This document shows positions 8,192 to 15,762 of a stretch of 31,377 nucleotides of DNA, piece by piece. Below the pieces are notes generated by a model that was not told the DNA's origin, ran no database searches, and was given only the letters and a program-made list of their open reading frames with translations. The first letter of the stretch is position 1. Every line of letters starts with the position of its first letter. A program made the position numbers and the translations under genes. Source of the stretch: an uncultured Bacillota bacterium (GTDB taxonomy: Bacteria > Bacillota > Dehalobacteriia > UBA7702); the NCBI GenBank assembly GCA_934702375.1, contig CAKUYE010000023.1:1-31377 (forward strand), read 5' to 3'.

Positions 8192-8221
8192 TTGCAATTT
8201 TACTGGTACTTCGGTTATAAT
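8192..8221 (+). promoter_or_regulatory. promoter of rsmD
   Basis: TTGCAA at 8192-8197, 18 bp, TATAAT at 8216-8221. A second TATAAT lies at 8230-8235. The leader to the TTG start is about 135 nt and contains a CCGTTT/AAACGG hairpin just before the ribosome site, of unknown meaning. Confidence 0.6.
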
Positions 8222-8367
8222 GTATTATGTATAATAATGGCGATAGAAATACCCTTGAAACTAGTTTTTAATAGGGCTTTTTTCGAAAGAACAAAGCGTT
8301 TGTTTCGCAAATTTTTTGAGATTATCGTTGGCCGTTTGCTAAAAAAACGGCTTGTAAGGAGAAGCAA

Positions 8368-8898
8368 TTGAGAATTATCGGCGGCACGGATCGCGGCAGA
8401 AAATTATATGCTCCCGAGGGTATGCATACCCGACCGACCTTGGACAAGGTTCGGGGTGCAATTTTTAATGTCCTTTTTGATGTAAATGATCTTACCGTCC
8501 TCGATCTTTTTGGCGGCAGCGGTGCCATGGGTTTTGAAGCCCTTTCCCGCGGTGCCGCTAAAGCGGTTATTGTTGATTGCGATGCTTCTGCCTTTCGTGC
8601 GATAAAAAAGAACAAGGAAAGTTTGTCCTGCGGTGATCGTGCAGTTCTTCGATTTTCCGATTTTAAACGAGCCGTTCGTTGCGACGAGAGTTTTGATATC
8701 ATTTTTTTGGATCCTCCTTATCGTCAACACCTTTTGGAGGATGCGTTGGTAATGATCAATGAAATGGCTTTGAAAAAGGAAAACGGAACGATTGTTGCAG
8801 AAACCGGCGCAGATGTATTATTGGAATTACCTGATACCGGACTGGAGATAATAAAAGAAAAACAGTACGGGAAAACGAGAGTTTTATTTTTGAAATAA
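8368..8898 (+). CDS. rsmD: 16S rRNA (guanine966-N2)-methyltransferase RsmD
   Basis: A 176-residue class I SAM-dependent methyltransferase. The opening MRIIGGTDRGRKLYAP, then RPTLDKVRGAIFN, the SAM-binding VLDLFGGSGAMGFEALSRGA and the catalytic LDPPY (about 115-119) identify RsmD, which methylates G966 of 16S rRNA. The start is TTG 8368, supported by AAGGAG at 8356-8361 and by the conserved N-terminus. No ATG exists in a suitable place. It ends TAA, 13 bp before the coiled-coil gene. In many Bacillota rsmD is followed by coaD, but no coaD gene is present here. Confidence 0.93.
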   Translation: MRIIGGTDRGRKLYAPEGMHTRPTLDKVRGAIFNVLFDVNDLTVLDLFGGSGAMGFEALSRGAAKAVIVDCDASAFRAIKKNKESLSCGDRAVLRFSDFKRAVRCDESFDIIFLDPPYRQHLLEDALVMINEMALKKENGTIVAETGADVLLELPDTGLEIIKEKQYGKTRVLFLK

Positions 8899-8911
8899 TA
8901 AGGAGTGTAAA

Positions 8912-9409
8912 ATGGAAATCTTAAAATATGTCGATCAGCTTGAAGAAATCGTGGATACCGCAACGAAAGTGCCTTTTTCAAGTAAAGTAATGGTGAATGT
9001 CGATGAAATTTTTGAAGTTATCGATTTGATCCGTGAAAACGTTCCGAAGGAAGTGAAAGAGGCGCAGTACACGCTTTTGGAAAAGGATCGTATGATTGCA
9101 GAAGCTCAGGCCAAGGCCGAACGGGAACTTGATAATGCTCGGAAAGAAGCCAGAGCTCTGGTTGCCGATCATGAAATCGTACGTCATGCCCAGATCGAAG
9201 CCGAAGCTGTGATGGAAAGAGCCAATCAGGTTGCTTTGGAAGTAAGAGAAGGGGCCAGAAGCTACGCAAACGATGTTCTCTATCAGATCGAAAACAGCCT
9301 TGACAAAGCTCTTTATACCGTGAAGAAAAGTCGTGATGAAATTCGTTTGAATACGAATAAAAAGGCTAATAACGGCGGTGCCCCTCGGAATAAAGACGGC
9401 GAAAGATAA
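8912..9409 (+). CDS. coiled-coil protein of unknown function
   Basis: A 165-residue protein that is predominantly helical. Residues about 40-135 are a long, charged coiled coil rich in Glu, Ala, Arg and Lys. The basic, Asn/Gly-rich tail looks disordered. Proteins like this often sit in the rsmD-coaD-ylbJ neighbourhood of Bacillota and are sometimes labelled 'ATPase' from weak similarity to ATP-synthase b/E stalk subunits. I see no nucleotide-binding motif. An AAGGAGTG site precedes ATG 8912. The last 44 bp overlap the 3' end of convergent ylbJ, so the two transcripts are complementary there. Confidence 0.8.
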   Translation: MEILKYVDQLEEIVDTATKVPFSSKVMVNVDEIFEVIDLIRENVPKEVKEAQYTLLEKDRMIAEAQAKAERELDNARKEARALVADHEIVRHAQIEAEAVMERANQVALEVREGARSYANDVLYQIENSLDKALYTVKKSRDEIRLNTNKKANNGGAPRNKDGER

Positions 9410-10466
9410 GCAGCATGATCCAGCCTGCGGTACACCAATAGAGAATCGGGCACGATCCGACGGTATCGGGGGTTGCCGATGATATGGTTGCGAAGACCGC
9501 GGAAGTCTTTTCCGGAAGTTTGAAAAAAGCAGTGATCGACAGGGCAAATACCGCCTGGATCGCTTTATAAAAAAAGTAAAATCGAAGAGAAAGATCTGTT
9601 TCCCGAATTGTTGATTTGATTTGAACCGCTGCGGAAAGTCCGCCGAAGGCTAATATGCCGGAGATCAGTGTGCATTTCAGGTGGAGAGGCAGCGCTGCCG
9701 AAGCAGTATTGGCTGTACCGGTAGTGATTTCAAGAAGACCGCAGCAAAGCTCGGAAACCACCGCGGATGTTGTTTGAGAAAGGTGCAGCAGTTTTGAAAT
9801 CAGCGGGATAAAACCGATGGTTTCAAAAAAAGCGATGATGATAAAAAAGATCAACATGGTTCCGCCGACAAAGCAAACGGTACGCATACTGTGAAAGATC
9901 GCATCGGTGGTCAACTCGGACATACTTCCTTTTGGGATTTTGGGATTCGGATGTTTGTTTCTTTCTGCAGGTTCTTTATTGTAAACTTGAGCTGCGATAA
10001 ATGTGAGAAGCAAATTGCTGCCATAGTGGATCATTGCCAGCCAGGGGCCGATATACCCTGCATCCAGCATGGATATGGCTACCGCCGAAAGCAAAAATGC
10101 AGGGCTGACATTGGCGCAAAATGCGAGGAGTCTGTTCCCCTGGGATTTGGATATGATTTTTTCTTTTCGTAAGTCGGCAATAATGGTTGCACTAACCGGT
10201 ACGCCGCAGGAATACCCTGCGATGAGAGGAAATGCTGCTTCTCCGGGAAGTTTCAACAGAAAACGGACCGGCTTTTCCATAGCTTTTCCAAAAAGTGCTA
10301 TGCCGCCGCCGGTCAATAGCAGACGATTCAAAATGAAGAAAGGCAGCAGTGACGGAACAACGGTTCCCGCCCACAGCGATAAACTTGTTTTGGCTGCTAG
10401 AAACACTGTTTCCGGGGCGAAAAGAAAAAACAAAAATAAAACGAACAAAGTTAATATAAAAATCAC
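9366..10466 (-). CDS. ylbJ: sporulation integral membrane protein YlbJ
   Basis: A 366-residue multi-pass membrane protein of the nucleoside-recognition (Gate) family with the YlbJ pattern. Features are an N-terminal hydrophobic segment, SLLPFFILNRLLL, the motif GYSCGVPVSATIIADL (about 84-99) and CANVSPAFLLS. The C-terminal half again carries several membrane helices. In Bacillus YlbJ is made in the mother cell under sigma-E and is needed for spore-coat and cortex integrity. The start is GTG, with GGAG 11 nt upstream on the reverse strand and no usable ATG. The stop is TAG, one of only three in the window. In this pyrrolysine-decoding genome readthrough would add about 115 codons antisense to the coiled-coil gene. 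Confidence 0.88.
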   Translation of the reverse strand: MIFILTLFVLFLFFLFAPETVFLAAKTSLSLWAGTVVPSLLPFFILNRLLLTGGGIALFGKAMEKPVRFLLKLPGEAAFPLIAGYSCGVPVSATIIADLRKEKIISKSQGNRLLAFCANVSPAFLLSAVAISMLDAGYIGPWLAMIHYGSNLLLTFIAAQVYNKEPAERNKHPNPKIPKGSMSELTTDAIFHSMRTVCFVGGTMLIFFIIIAFFETIGFIPLISKLLHLSQTTSAVVSELCCGLLEITTGTANTASAALPLHLKCTLISGILAFGGLSAAVQIKSTIRETDLSLRFYFFYKAIQAVFALSITAFFKLPEKTSAVFATISSATPDTVGSCPILYWCTAGWIMLLIFRRLYSEGHRRY

Positions 10467-10496
10467 TTGCTTTTCAACTCCATTTTGTTATATAAT
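10467..10496 (+). promoter_or_regulatory. promoter of ackA
   Basis: TTGCTT at 10467-10472, 18 bp, TATAAT at 10491-10496. It overlaps the ylbJ start region on the other strand and leaves a leader of about 125 nt before ackA. Confidence 0.6.
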
Positions 10497-10518
10497 AAAA
10501 AACCTAAGGTATCATAGC

Positions 10519-10570
10519 GAAAGACTGCATTCTGCATGGCGAGAATGATTTGGTCTTTCCCTTGTTTTGT
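10519..10570 (+). promoter_or_regulatory. terminator-like hairpin in the ackA leader
   Basis: GAAAGAC (10519-10525) pairs with GTCTTTC (10553-10559) and, inside it, CATTCT (10528-10533) pairs with AGAATG (10542-10547). A T-rich stretch follows at once. It lies between the promoter and the start codon, so it could be an attenuator. No known riboswitch motif is evident. Confidence 0.4.
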
Positions 10571-10629
10571 TTTCAATATTGTTTTATTAAAATAATTTTA
10601 AAATGCAATGCATTACGGAGGTAAACTCA

Positions 10630-11820
10630 ATGAAAATCTTAGTGCTGAATTGCGGTAGCTCTTCTCTGAAATATCAGCTTATTGATATGGATGATGAAAG
10701 CGTAATGGCAAAAGGCCTTGTAGACCGCATCGGTCTTAATGACTCTTTGCTGTCTCATAAGCCCACCGGCAAAGACAAATACGAAGTAAAAGCCGATATC
10801 AAAGATCATGATATCGCAATTAAAATGGTATTTGATGCTTTGGTTGATCCGGAACACGGCGTAATCAAAGACTTGAATGAAATCGGCGGTGTAGGTCATC
10901 GTTACGTGAATGGTGGGGCATTATTCCCCCAGTCCATTCTTACCGACGAAGCTGTTATCAAAGATATGGAAACCACCTTTGCTATGGCTCCCTTGCATAA
11001 CCCAGCTCATGTAATGGGTATGCGTGCCTGTCAGAAATTTATGCCCGATGTTCCCATGGTTACGGTATTTGATACTTCCTTCCATCTGACCATGCCCCCC
11101 AAAGCTTACACCTACGGCATCGAAAGCGAAGTTGCTGAAAAATACAAAATCCGTCGTTATGGCGCTCACGGTACTTCTCATCGTTATGTTTCCAAGAGAG
11201 CTTATGAGCTTCTTGGTGATTCCAATGCAAAAGTTGTTACCTGCCATCTTGGCAATGGCTCTTCCATTTCTGCTGTGGATGCAGGGAAATGCGTTGACAC
11301 CTCTATGGGCTTCACTCCTTTGGCCGGTGTTTTAATGGGAACTCGCTGTGGTGATATCGATGCTTCCGCTGTTACTTATCTTATTGACAACGGCGTAATC
11401 AAAGCAGAAGACATGGCTACCTATTTGAATAAAAAATGTGGTTTCCTCGGTGTTTCCGGTGTTTCTTCCGACCTTCGTGAAGTTGAAGCCGCTGCAGAAG
11501 CCGGTAACGAACAGGCTCAGAAATCCATTGATATGTTCTACTATGGCGTAGAAAAATACATCGGTGCTTACATGGTTGCTATGGGTGGTCTTGATGCCAT
11601 CGTATTTACCGCCGGTATTGGCGAAAATTCCATCGCTGCCCGTAAAGCAATTCTGGAATCTCTTTCCTTCCTCGGCGTAAAAGTGGATGATGAAGCAAAT
11701 AACGTTCGCGGCGAAGAAAGATGCATTACAACTCCCGATTCCAAGATCAAAGCTTTCTTGATCCCCACCAATGAAGAATTGGCTATCGCTCAGGATACTT
11801 TGGAAATTATCTCGAAATAA
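10630..11820 (+). CDS. ackA: acetate kinase
   Basis: A 396-residue acetate kinase (ASKHA fold), which converts acetyl phosphate and ADP to acetate and ATP, the main substrate-level ATP step in anaerobic acetate formation. Motifs are MKILVLNCGSSSLKYQL at the start, GHRYVNGG, FDTSFH (catalytic Asp region), RRYGAHGTSHRYV, HLGNGSS, MGFTPLAGVLMGTRCGD and FTAGIGENS near the end. The start is ATG 10630 with GGAGGTAA at 10617-10624. An in-frame ATG at 10603 lies upstream of that site. No pta gene adjoins it. Codon use favours Cys/Pro/Thr C-ending codons, consistent with strong expression. A perfect consensus promoter for the next gene begins 10 bp after the stop. Confidence 0.97.
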   Translation: MKILVLNCGSSSLKYQLIDMDDESVMAKGLVDRIGLNDSLLSHKPTGKDKYEVKADIKDHDIAIKMVFDALVDPEHGVIKDLNEIGGVGHRYVNGGALFPQSILTDEAVIKDMETTFAMAPLHNPAHVMGMRACQKFMPDVPMVTVFDTSFHLTMPPKAYTYGIESEVAEKYKIRRYGAHGTSHRYVSKRAYELLGDSNAKVVTCHLGNGSSISAVDAGKCVDTSMGFTPLAGVLMGTRCGDIDASAVTYLIDNGVIKAEDMATYLNKKCGFLGVSGVSSDLREVEAAAEAGNEQAQKSIDMFYYGVEKYIGAYMVAMGGLDAIVFTAGIGENSIAARKAILESLSFLGVKVDDEANNVRGEERCITTPDSKIKAFLIPTNEELAIAQDTLEIISK

Positions 11821-11830
11821 TGAATAAAGC

Positions 11831-11859
11831 TTGACATCGGCGGGACACTTAACTATAAT
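11831..11859 (+). promoter_or_regulatory. perfect consensus promoter of yceD-rpmF
   Basis: TTGACA at 11831-11836, exactly 17 bp, TATAAT at 11854-11859. This is an ideal sigma-A promoter. The leader to the first start codon is only about 23 nt. Confidence 0.88.
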
Positions 11860-11888
11860 TATTCTGATAAGAAAGAAGAAATGCCGTT

Positions 11889-12416
11889 ATGCCTATGATT
11901 TGTAAAGTCGATAAGCTGAAAAATGTTAATGGCTCTGTGAATGAAGTCGTTTTTGAGCTTTCTGCGGAGGAATTGCGTGAATGCAGTTCTATCGACCTTG
12001 CCGAAGGAAATTTGGTTTTTCGTGGAACTGCGGAAAACAAAGATCGCGTGATTACCGTAAAGGGAACGATTTCTTGTGTGATTGCAGGATTTTGTGACCG
12101 TTGCGGCGAAAATGTTAAGGTACCTTTGGTTTGTGAATTTGGCGAGGCTTTCTCTAATTTGGAAGAAAAAGCCGATGAAGATGCACTCGATGAGGATGAT
12201 GTAATTCATTTCTTTGAAGGTGACGAAATTGATCTGCTTCCCTATGTGGAACAATCGATTTTTCTGGCAATGCCAATGAAAATCCTCTGTCGGCCGGATT
12301 GTAAAGGTCTGTGCCCGCAGTGTGGTATAAATTTAAATGAAAACGAATGCTCTTGTGATAAATCACCAATTGACCCTCGTTTTGCGGTTTTGGCTGATTT
12401 GCTGAATAAGGGTTAA
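11889..12416 (+). CDS. YceD/DUF177 family protein
   Basis: A 175-residue DUF177 (YceD) protein. Cys pairs appear at CDRCGE (about 69-74) and in the C-terminal cluster CRPDCKGLCPQCG (about 135-147), followed by NECSC, which suggests metal binding. The typical ending LCPQCGxNLNENxCxC...DPRFAVLADLL is present. The gene is almost always paired with rpmF, as here, and bacterial and plant homologues have been linked to 23S rRNA accumulation or ribosome assembly. The ribosome site is weak (AAGAAAGAAG) and ATG 11889 is the first in frame. rpmF follows after 21 bp. Confidence 0.9.
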   Translation: MPMICKVDKLKNVNGSVNEVVFELSAEELRECSSIDLAEGNLVFRGTAENKDRVITVKGTISCVIAGFCDRCGENVKVPLVCEFGEAFSNLEEKADEDALDEDDVIHFFEGDEIDLLPYVEQSIFLAMPMKILCRPDCKGLCPQCGINLNENECSCDKSPIDPRFAVLADLLNKG

Positions 12417-12437
12417 TGATCGAAAGGAGTGTTACCA

Positions 12438-12620
12438 ATGGGTGTACCGAAAGGGAAAATGTCCAAGTCCAATAAGAGACAGCGCCGCGGTGAAGACAAA
12501 CTTAAAATGCCAGGTCTGTCCACTTGTCCTCAGTGCCATAGCCTGAAACGCCCGCATCAGGTTTGTCCCGAATGCGGATACTATAAAGGACAAGAGGTAG
12601 TCAAAGCTGCCGCAAAATAA
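12438..12620 (+). CDS. rpmF: 50S ribosomal protein L32
   Basis: A 60-residue L32 of the zinc-ribbon type. The N-terminal GVPKGKMSKSNKRQRRG is diagnostic, and the ribbon Cys pairs CPQC (about 30-33) and CPEC (about 43-46) are intact, so this is the zinc-containing form. ATG 12438 follows AAAGGAGTG at 12423-12431. The upstream GTG in the same frame lies inside that site. It is transcribed with yceD from the strong promoter at 11831 and ended by the terminator at 12631. Confidence 0.96.
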   Translation: MGVPKGKMSKSNKRQRRGEDKLKMPGLSTCPQCHSLKRPHQVCPECGYYKGQEVVKAAAK

Positions 12621-12630
12621 GAATGAGAGC

Positions 12631-12670
12631 GCACCTCTTCCGTAACAGGCAGAGGTGCCTTTTCTTTTTT
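12631..12670 (+). terminator. intrinsic terminator after rpmF
   Basis: GCACCTCT (12631-12638) and AGAGGTGC (12651-12658) form a perfect 8-bp stem with a 12-nt loop, followed by a T-rich run to 12670. Confidence 0.9.
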
Positions 12671-12689
12671 ATGTCAATCTAATGTCAAT
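12671..12689 (+). repeat. direct repeat ATGTCAAT upstream of plsX
   Basis: Two identical ATGTCAAT octamers at 12671-12678 and 12682-12689 lie between the rpmF terminator and plsX. No good -10 box is visible here, so the plsX promoter is not located. The repeat could be an operator half-site pair, which is inference only. Confidence 0.3.
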
Positions 12690-12722
12690 TTATGTACCAG
12701 CAGAAAGGAAATGACACCAATT

Positions 12723-13736
12723 ATGAAGATCGCGATTGATGTTATGGGTGGCGACCATGCTCCCGAAGAGATCATGAAAGGTTCCTTACAGGCTTTGGAA
12801 GCCAATCCGGAGTTGGAGCTGCTTCTTGTTGGCAGCGAAGATGCTTTTCGCCAATATTTGCCTTCCGGAACAAAGCGGGTAGAAACGATAATATCCGGCT
12901 CTGTGATGGCAATGGATGAGTCTGTAGAAAATCTTCGTAATAAAAAAGATTCTTCGATCTACCTTGCCACCGAAGCTGTTGCCGATGGCAAAGCCGATGC
13001 AATCGTTTCCTGCGGCTCTACGGCAGCGCAAATGGCGGCTGCGGTACTGCTTTTAGGGAGAATCAAAGGAGTTAAGCGCCCGGCTATTGTTTTGCCTTTT
13101 CCTTCGTTAAAAGGGAGCAAGGTAATGTTGGATGGCGGCGCCAATGCCGATGCCGATGCTGCAAATCTGGTGGATTTTGCGATTCTCGGCAATGCCTATG
13201 CAAAGCTGCTTACCGGAAAAGAACGTCCGGAAGTTGTGTTGCTTTCCAATGGTACCGAAGCGCATAAAGGCAATGCCGTTGTTAAGGAAACCCATCAGCT
13301 TTTGGCGGAAAACGATTTTTTAAATTTTAAAGGAAATATCGAAGGCCGCGATATTATGGTCGGTGATTATGATGTGCTGATTACCGATGGTTTTACCGGA
13401 AATGTTGTAATGAAGGTGACCGAAGGCGTTGCATCCGGTTTATTTCACCTTGTAAAAGAGGAAATCACCGCAACGACCACTCGGAAGATCGGCGCCGCAT
13501 TGGTAAAACCCGGATTAAAGAATATTGCGAAAAGATTTGATTATAGTAATTATGGAGGCATGCCTCTCCTTGGTATAAAAGGTATTTCCATCGTTTGCCA
13601 CGGCAGTTCCAAAGCTGCGGCAGTGGTAAGTGCAATCAAAGGGGCAGTTTCCTTTGTGGAACAGGATTTTATTGATGCTCTGGCAAAAGACGTTGCAGCA
13701 TATCAGCAAATGAAGAAACAGAATAAGGAGAAATAA
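12723..13736 (+). CDS. plsX: phosphate acyltransferase PlsX
   Basis: A 337-residue PlsX, which converts acyl-ACP and phosphate to acyl-phosphate, the acyl donor for PlsY in phospholipid synthesis. Diagnostic are MKIAIDVMGGDHAP at the start, IVSCGSTAAQMAAA, RPAIVLPFP, MLDGGANADA, and VGDYDVLITDGFTGNVVMK. The start is ATG 12723. AAAGGAA at 12704-12710 is 12 nt away, whereas an in-frame ATG at 12711 abuts it. No fapR precedes it. The acyl carrier protein gene follows after 1 bp. With FakA in the window, exogenous fatty acids can meet this pathway at the acyl-phosphate. Confidence 0.96.
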   Translation: MKIAIDVMGGDHAPEEIMKGSLQALEANPELELLLVGSEDAFRQYLPSGTKRVETIISGSVMAMDESVENLRNKKDSSIYLATEAVADGKADAIVSCGSTAAQMAAAVLLLGRIKGVKRPAIVLPFPSLKGSKVMLDGGANADADAANLVDFAILGNAYAKLLTGKERPEVVLLSNGTEAHKGNAVVKETHQLLAENDFLNFKGNIEGRDIMVGDYDVLITDGFTGNVVMKVTEGVASGLFHLVKEEITATTTRKIGAALVKPGLKNIAKRFDYSNYGGMPLLGIKGISIVCHGSSKAAAVVSAIKGAVSFVEQDFIDALAKDVAAYQQMKKQNKEK

Positions 13737-13737
13737 C

Positions 13738-13977
13738 ATGAGCGAAATTTATCGCGAAATTATGGCGATTTTTAAAGATACCTTGCAGTTGGAAGATGAC
13801 GTTGAGATTGATCTCAATGAAACCTTTGAAGATCTTGATATTGATTCTCTTGATCTGCTGGAGGTCGTAACCAAAATTGAACGTGAATTTAAAATCGAGA
13901 TTCCCGATGATGCCATGAAGTCGATTAAGACTGCCGGTGATGCCGTGGCTCTCGTTGAAAAGCTTGTGAATAAGTGA
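13738..13977 (+). CDS. acpP: acyl carrier protein
   Basis: A 79-residue acyl carrier protein. The phosphopantetheine attachment motif DIDSLDLLE lies near residues 35-43, with Ser37 or so as the acceptor, inside an acidic four-helix pattern. AAGGAG lies before the ATG, 1 bp after the plsX stop. The TGA stop overlaps a GTG that can start rnc. The usual fabH/fabD/fabG/fabF genes are not between plsX and acpP, so this locus keeps only the carrier. Confidence 0.96.
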   Translation: MSEIYREIMAIFKDTLQLEDDVEIDLNETFEDLDIDSLDLLEVVTKIEREFKIEIPDDAMKSIKTAGDAVALVEKLVNK

Positions 13978-14693
13978 GCGATATGAATTATCTGGAAAAG
14001 TTAAATATTAAAATAAAAGAATGGGACATCGAAGGCGTAAACATTGATTTGATGCGTCGCGCCTTGATGCATCCCTCCTATGACACCGAGGGCAAACAAA
14101 ACAACCAGCGCTTGGAGTTTCTGGGCGATGCTGTTTTGGGTTTGATTGTGGGGGAATATTTGTTTACGGAATATCCTCAGTGGCATGAAGGTGAATTGAC
14201 CCGAAACCGCTCTTTGTTGGCAAAAGAACCTACCCTGGCTACTGTGGCAAAGTCTATCGGGCTTGATACCGTTTTGCTTTTGGGTAAGGGAGAAGAAAAG
14301 GATGGCGGACGAAACCGTCCTTCAACTTTGGCGGATGCAATGGAAGCCGTGATCGCTGCCATTTACCTTTCTTTCGGCCTTGGCCGTGCTGAGAGATTTG
14401 TTCTTCGTTATTTTGCCGGTTTGGAAAAACCGCGAGATAATCAAGAAGAAGTGATCTGTGACTTTAAAACCGAACTTCAGGAATATGTTCAGAAATACCG
14501 TATGGAGAATGTTCATTACAAGATCCTTTCCGAAGTGGGGCCGCCGCATCATCGTGTTTTCACTGCCGGTGTGTATCATCGGGGGCGATTGATTGGCGTA
14601 GGCCAGGGACGCACCAAAAAGGCGGCGGAAAAAATAGCGGCAGAAGCCGGCTATGAAACTTTGAAAAAAGAGTTTGAGCATGGCGAAGAGTAA
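13974..14693 (+). CDS. rnc: ribonuclease III
   Basis: A 239-residue RNase III, the double-strand-specific endonuclease that matures rRNA and trims structured RNAs. The signature NQRLEFLGDAVLGLIV (about 44-59) carries the catalytic Glu and Asp, DAMEAVIAAIYLSFG supplies the second acidic pair, and a double-stranded-RNA-binding domain fills residues 160-235 (DFKTELQEYVQ...KKAAEKIAAEAG). The start is GTG 13974 in a GTGA overlap with the acpP stop. ATG 13983 is the alternative and neither has a strong ribosome site. The stop lies inside the next gene. Confidence 0.96.
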   Translation: MSDMNYLEKLNIKIKEWDIEGVNIDLMRRALMHPSYDTEGKQNNQRLEFLGDAVLGLIVGEYLFTEYPQWHEGELTRNRSLLAKEPTLATVAKSIGLDTVLLLGKGEEKDGGRNRPSTLADAMEAVIAAIYLSFGLGRAERFVLRYFAGLEKPRDNQEEVICDFKTELQEYVQKYRMENVHYKILSEVGPPHHRVFTAGVYHRGRLIGVGQGRTKKAAEKIAAEAGYETLKKEFEHGEE

Positions 14694-15762
14694 AATTCTT
14701 CCTGTTTTTATCCCTCATGGCGGTTGTCGGCATCAATGCATTTTTTGTGATCAGAAGCATATCACCGGAGAAGATCATTTGCCCTCGGAAAGTGAGTTGT
14801 TGGCGATGATTCCCGGTGATCTGCCCTGTGATACAGAGTTGGCTTTTTATGGCGGAAGCTTTACGGCTCTTCCGAAATCGGTGCGAAGAGGGTATCTGCA
14901 CTTTGCCCGGGAAATGAAACGCCGGGGCAGAATTCGCAGCATTGCCCTTTCCACTCATCCATCTTATGTTGATGAATCCATTATGGATGAGCTGTTTTTT
15001 TATGACGTTGATCGGATCGAGTTGGGAATTCAGTCTACCGATGCCGAAGTTTTGGCTAAGGCTCAACGGGGGCATGGAAGAAAAGAGGTTTTTACCGCAG
15101 CATCGTTGCTTCATCAATCAGGCCTCAAATGGGGGGTGCAGTTAATGGTCGGTCTCCCCGGAGATGACAGGAAAAAAGACCTTTCTTCTGTGGTGGAACT
15201 GCTGCGATTTCAGCCTCATACGGCCCGTATATACCCGGTATTGGTGATTAAAGATACCCCCTTGTCTTTTATGTTTAACGAGGGGGAATATATTCCCCTG
15301 TCTTTATCGGAAGCCGTTTTTCGCACGGCGGTGATGGCGGCGTTTTTTAAACAGGGCAATGTTGATGTAATCCGTATGGGGTTGCAGCCGACGGCGGAAA
15401 TATGTTCCGGTAGTGAAGCTTTGCTTGCCGGTCCCTTTCACCCTGCTTTTGGGCATTTAGTGCGATGCTATTTAAAGCAAAAGCAGCTTCATATGCTCTT
15501 GAAGGATCTCTCCGGAGCCGAGCCGGTGCGGGTAGTAGCTCCCAAGGCTGATTTACCGTTGCTCTTTGGCCAGAATGGTGAAACCGCAGCCGCATTGAGA
15601 AAACAGCGCCGTTTTGCGGTGAGTGCTGCGGAGTTGCCTTCGGGAGCGGTGGCATTGACACCCTATGATAAAAACAGAAAACATGAATTTCTTTCGGTTT
15701 TAACCGAAGAGGAATTTTTAGACGAATATGTAAAGACGGAACGGAGAGCCTATTGTATTTAA
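14680..15762 (+). CDS. Elp3-like radical SAM protein
   Basis: A 360-residue radical SAM enzyme. The CX3CX2C cluster site is C16-C20-C23 (GGCRHQCIFC). Following elements include LAFYGGSFTALP, ELGIQSTDAEVLAKAQRGH and QLMVGLPGDD, typical of the Elp3/YhcC group. Unlike true Elp3 it has no acetyltransferase domain. A gene of this kind is common between rnc and smc in Bacillota, and its substrate is unknown to me. ATG 14680 lies inside the rnc 3' end (14-bp overlap), and the gene's own stop overlaps the smc start by 10 bp, so rnc, this gene and smc are translationally chained. Confidence 0.88.
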   Translation: MAKSKILPVFIPHGGCRHQCIFCDQKHITGEDHLPSESELLAMIPGDLPCDTELAFYGGSFTALPKSVRRGYLHFAREMKRRGRIRSIALSTHPSYVDESIMDELFFYDVDRIELGIQSTDAEVLAKAQRGHGRKEVFTAASLLHQSGLKWGVQLMVGLPGDDRKKDLSSVVELLRFQPHTARIYPVLVIKDTPLSFMFNEGEYIPLSLSEAVFRTAVMAAFFKQGNVDVIRMGLQPTAEICSGSEALLAGPFHPAFGHLVRCYLKQKQLHMLLKDLSGAEPVRVVAPKADLPLLFGQNGETAAALRKQRRFAVSAAELPSGAVALTPYDKNRKHEFLSVLTEEEFLDEYVKTERRAYCI

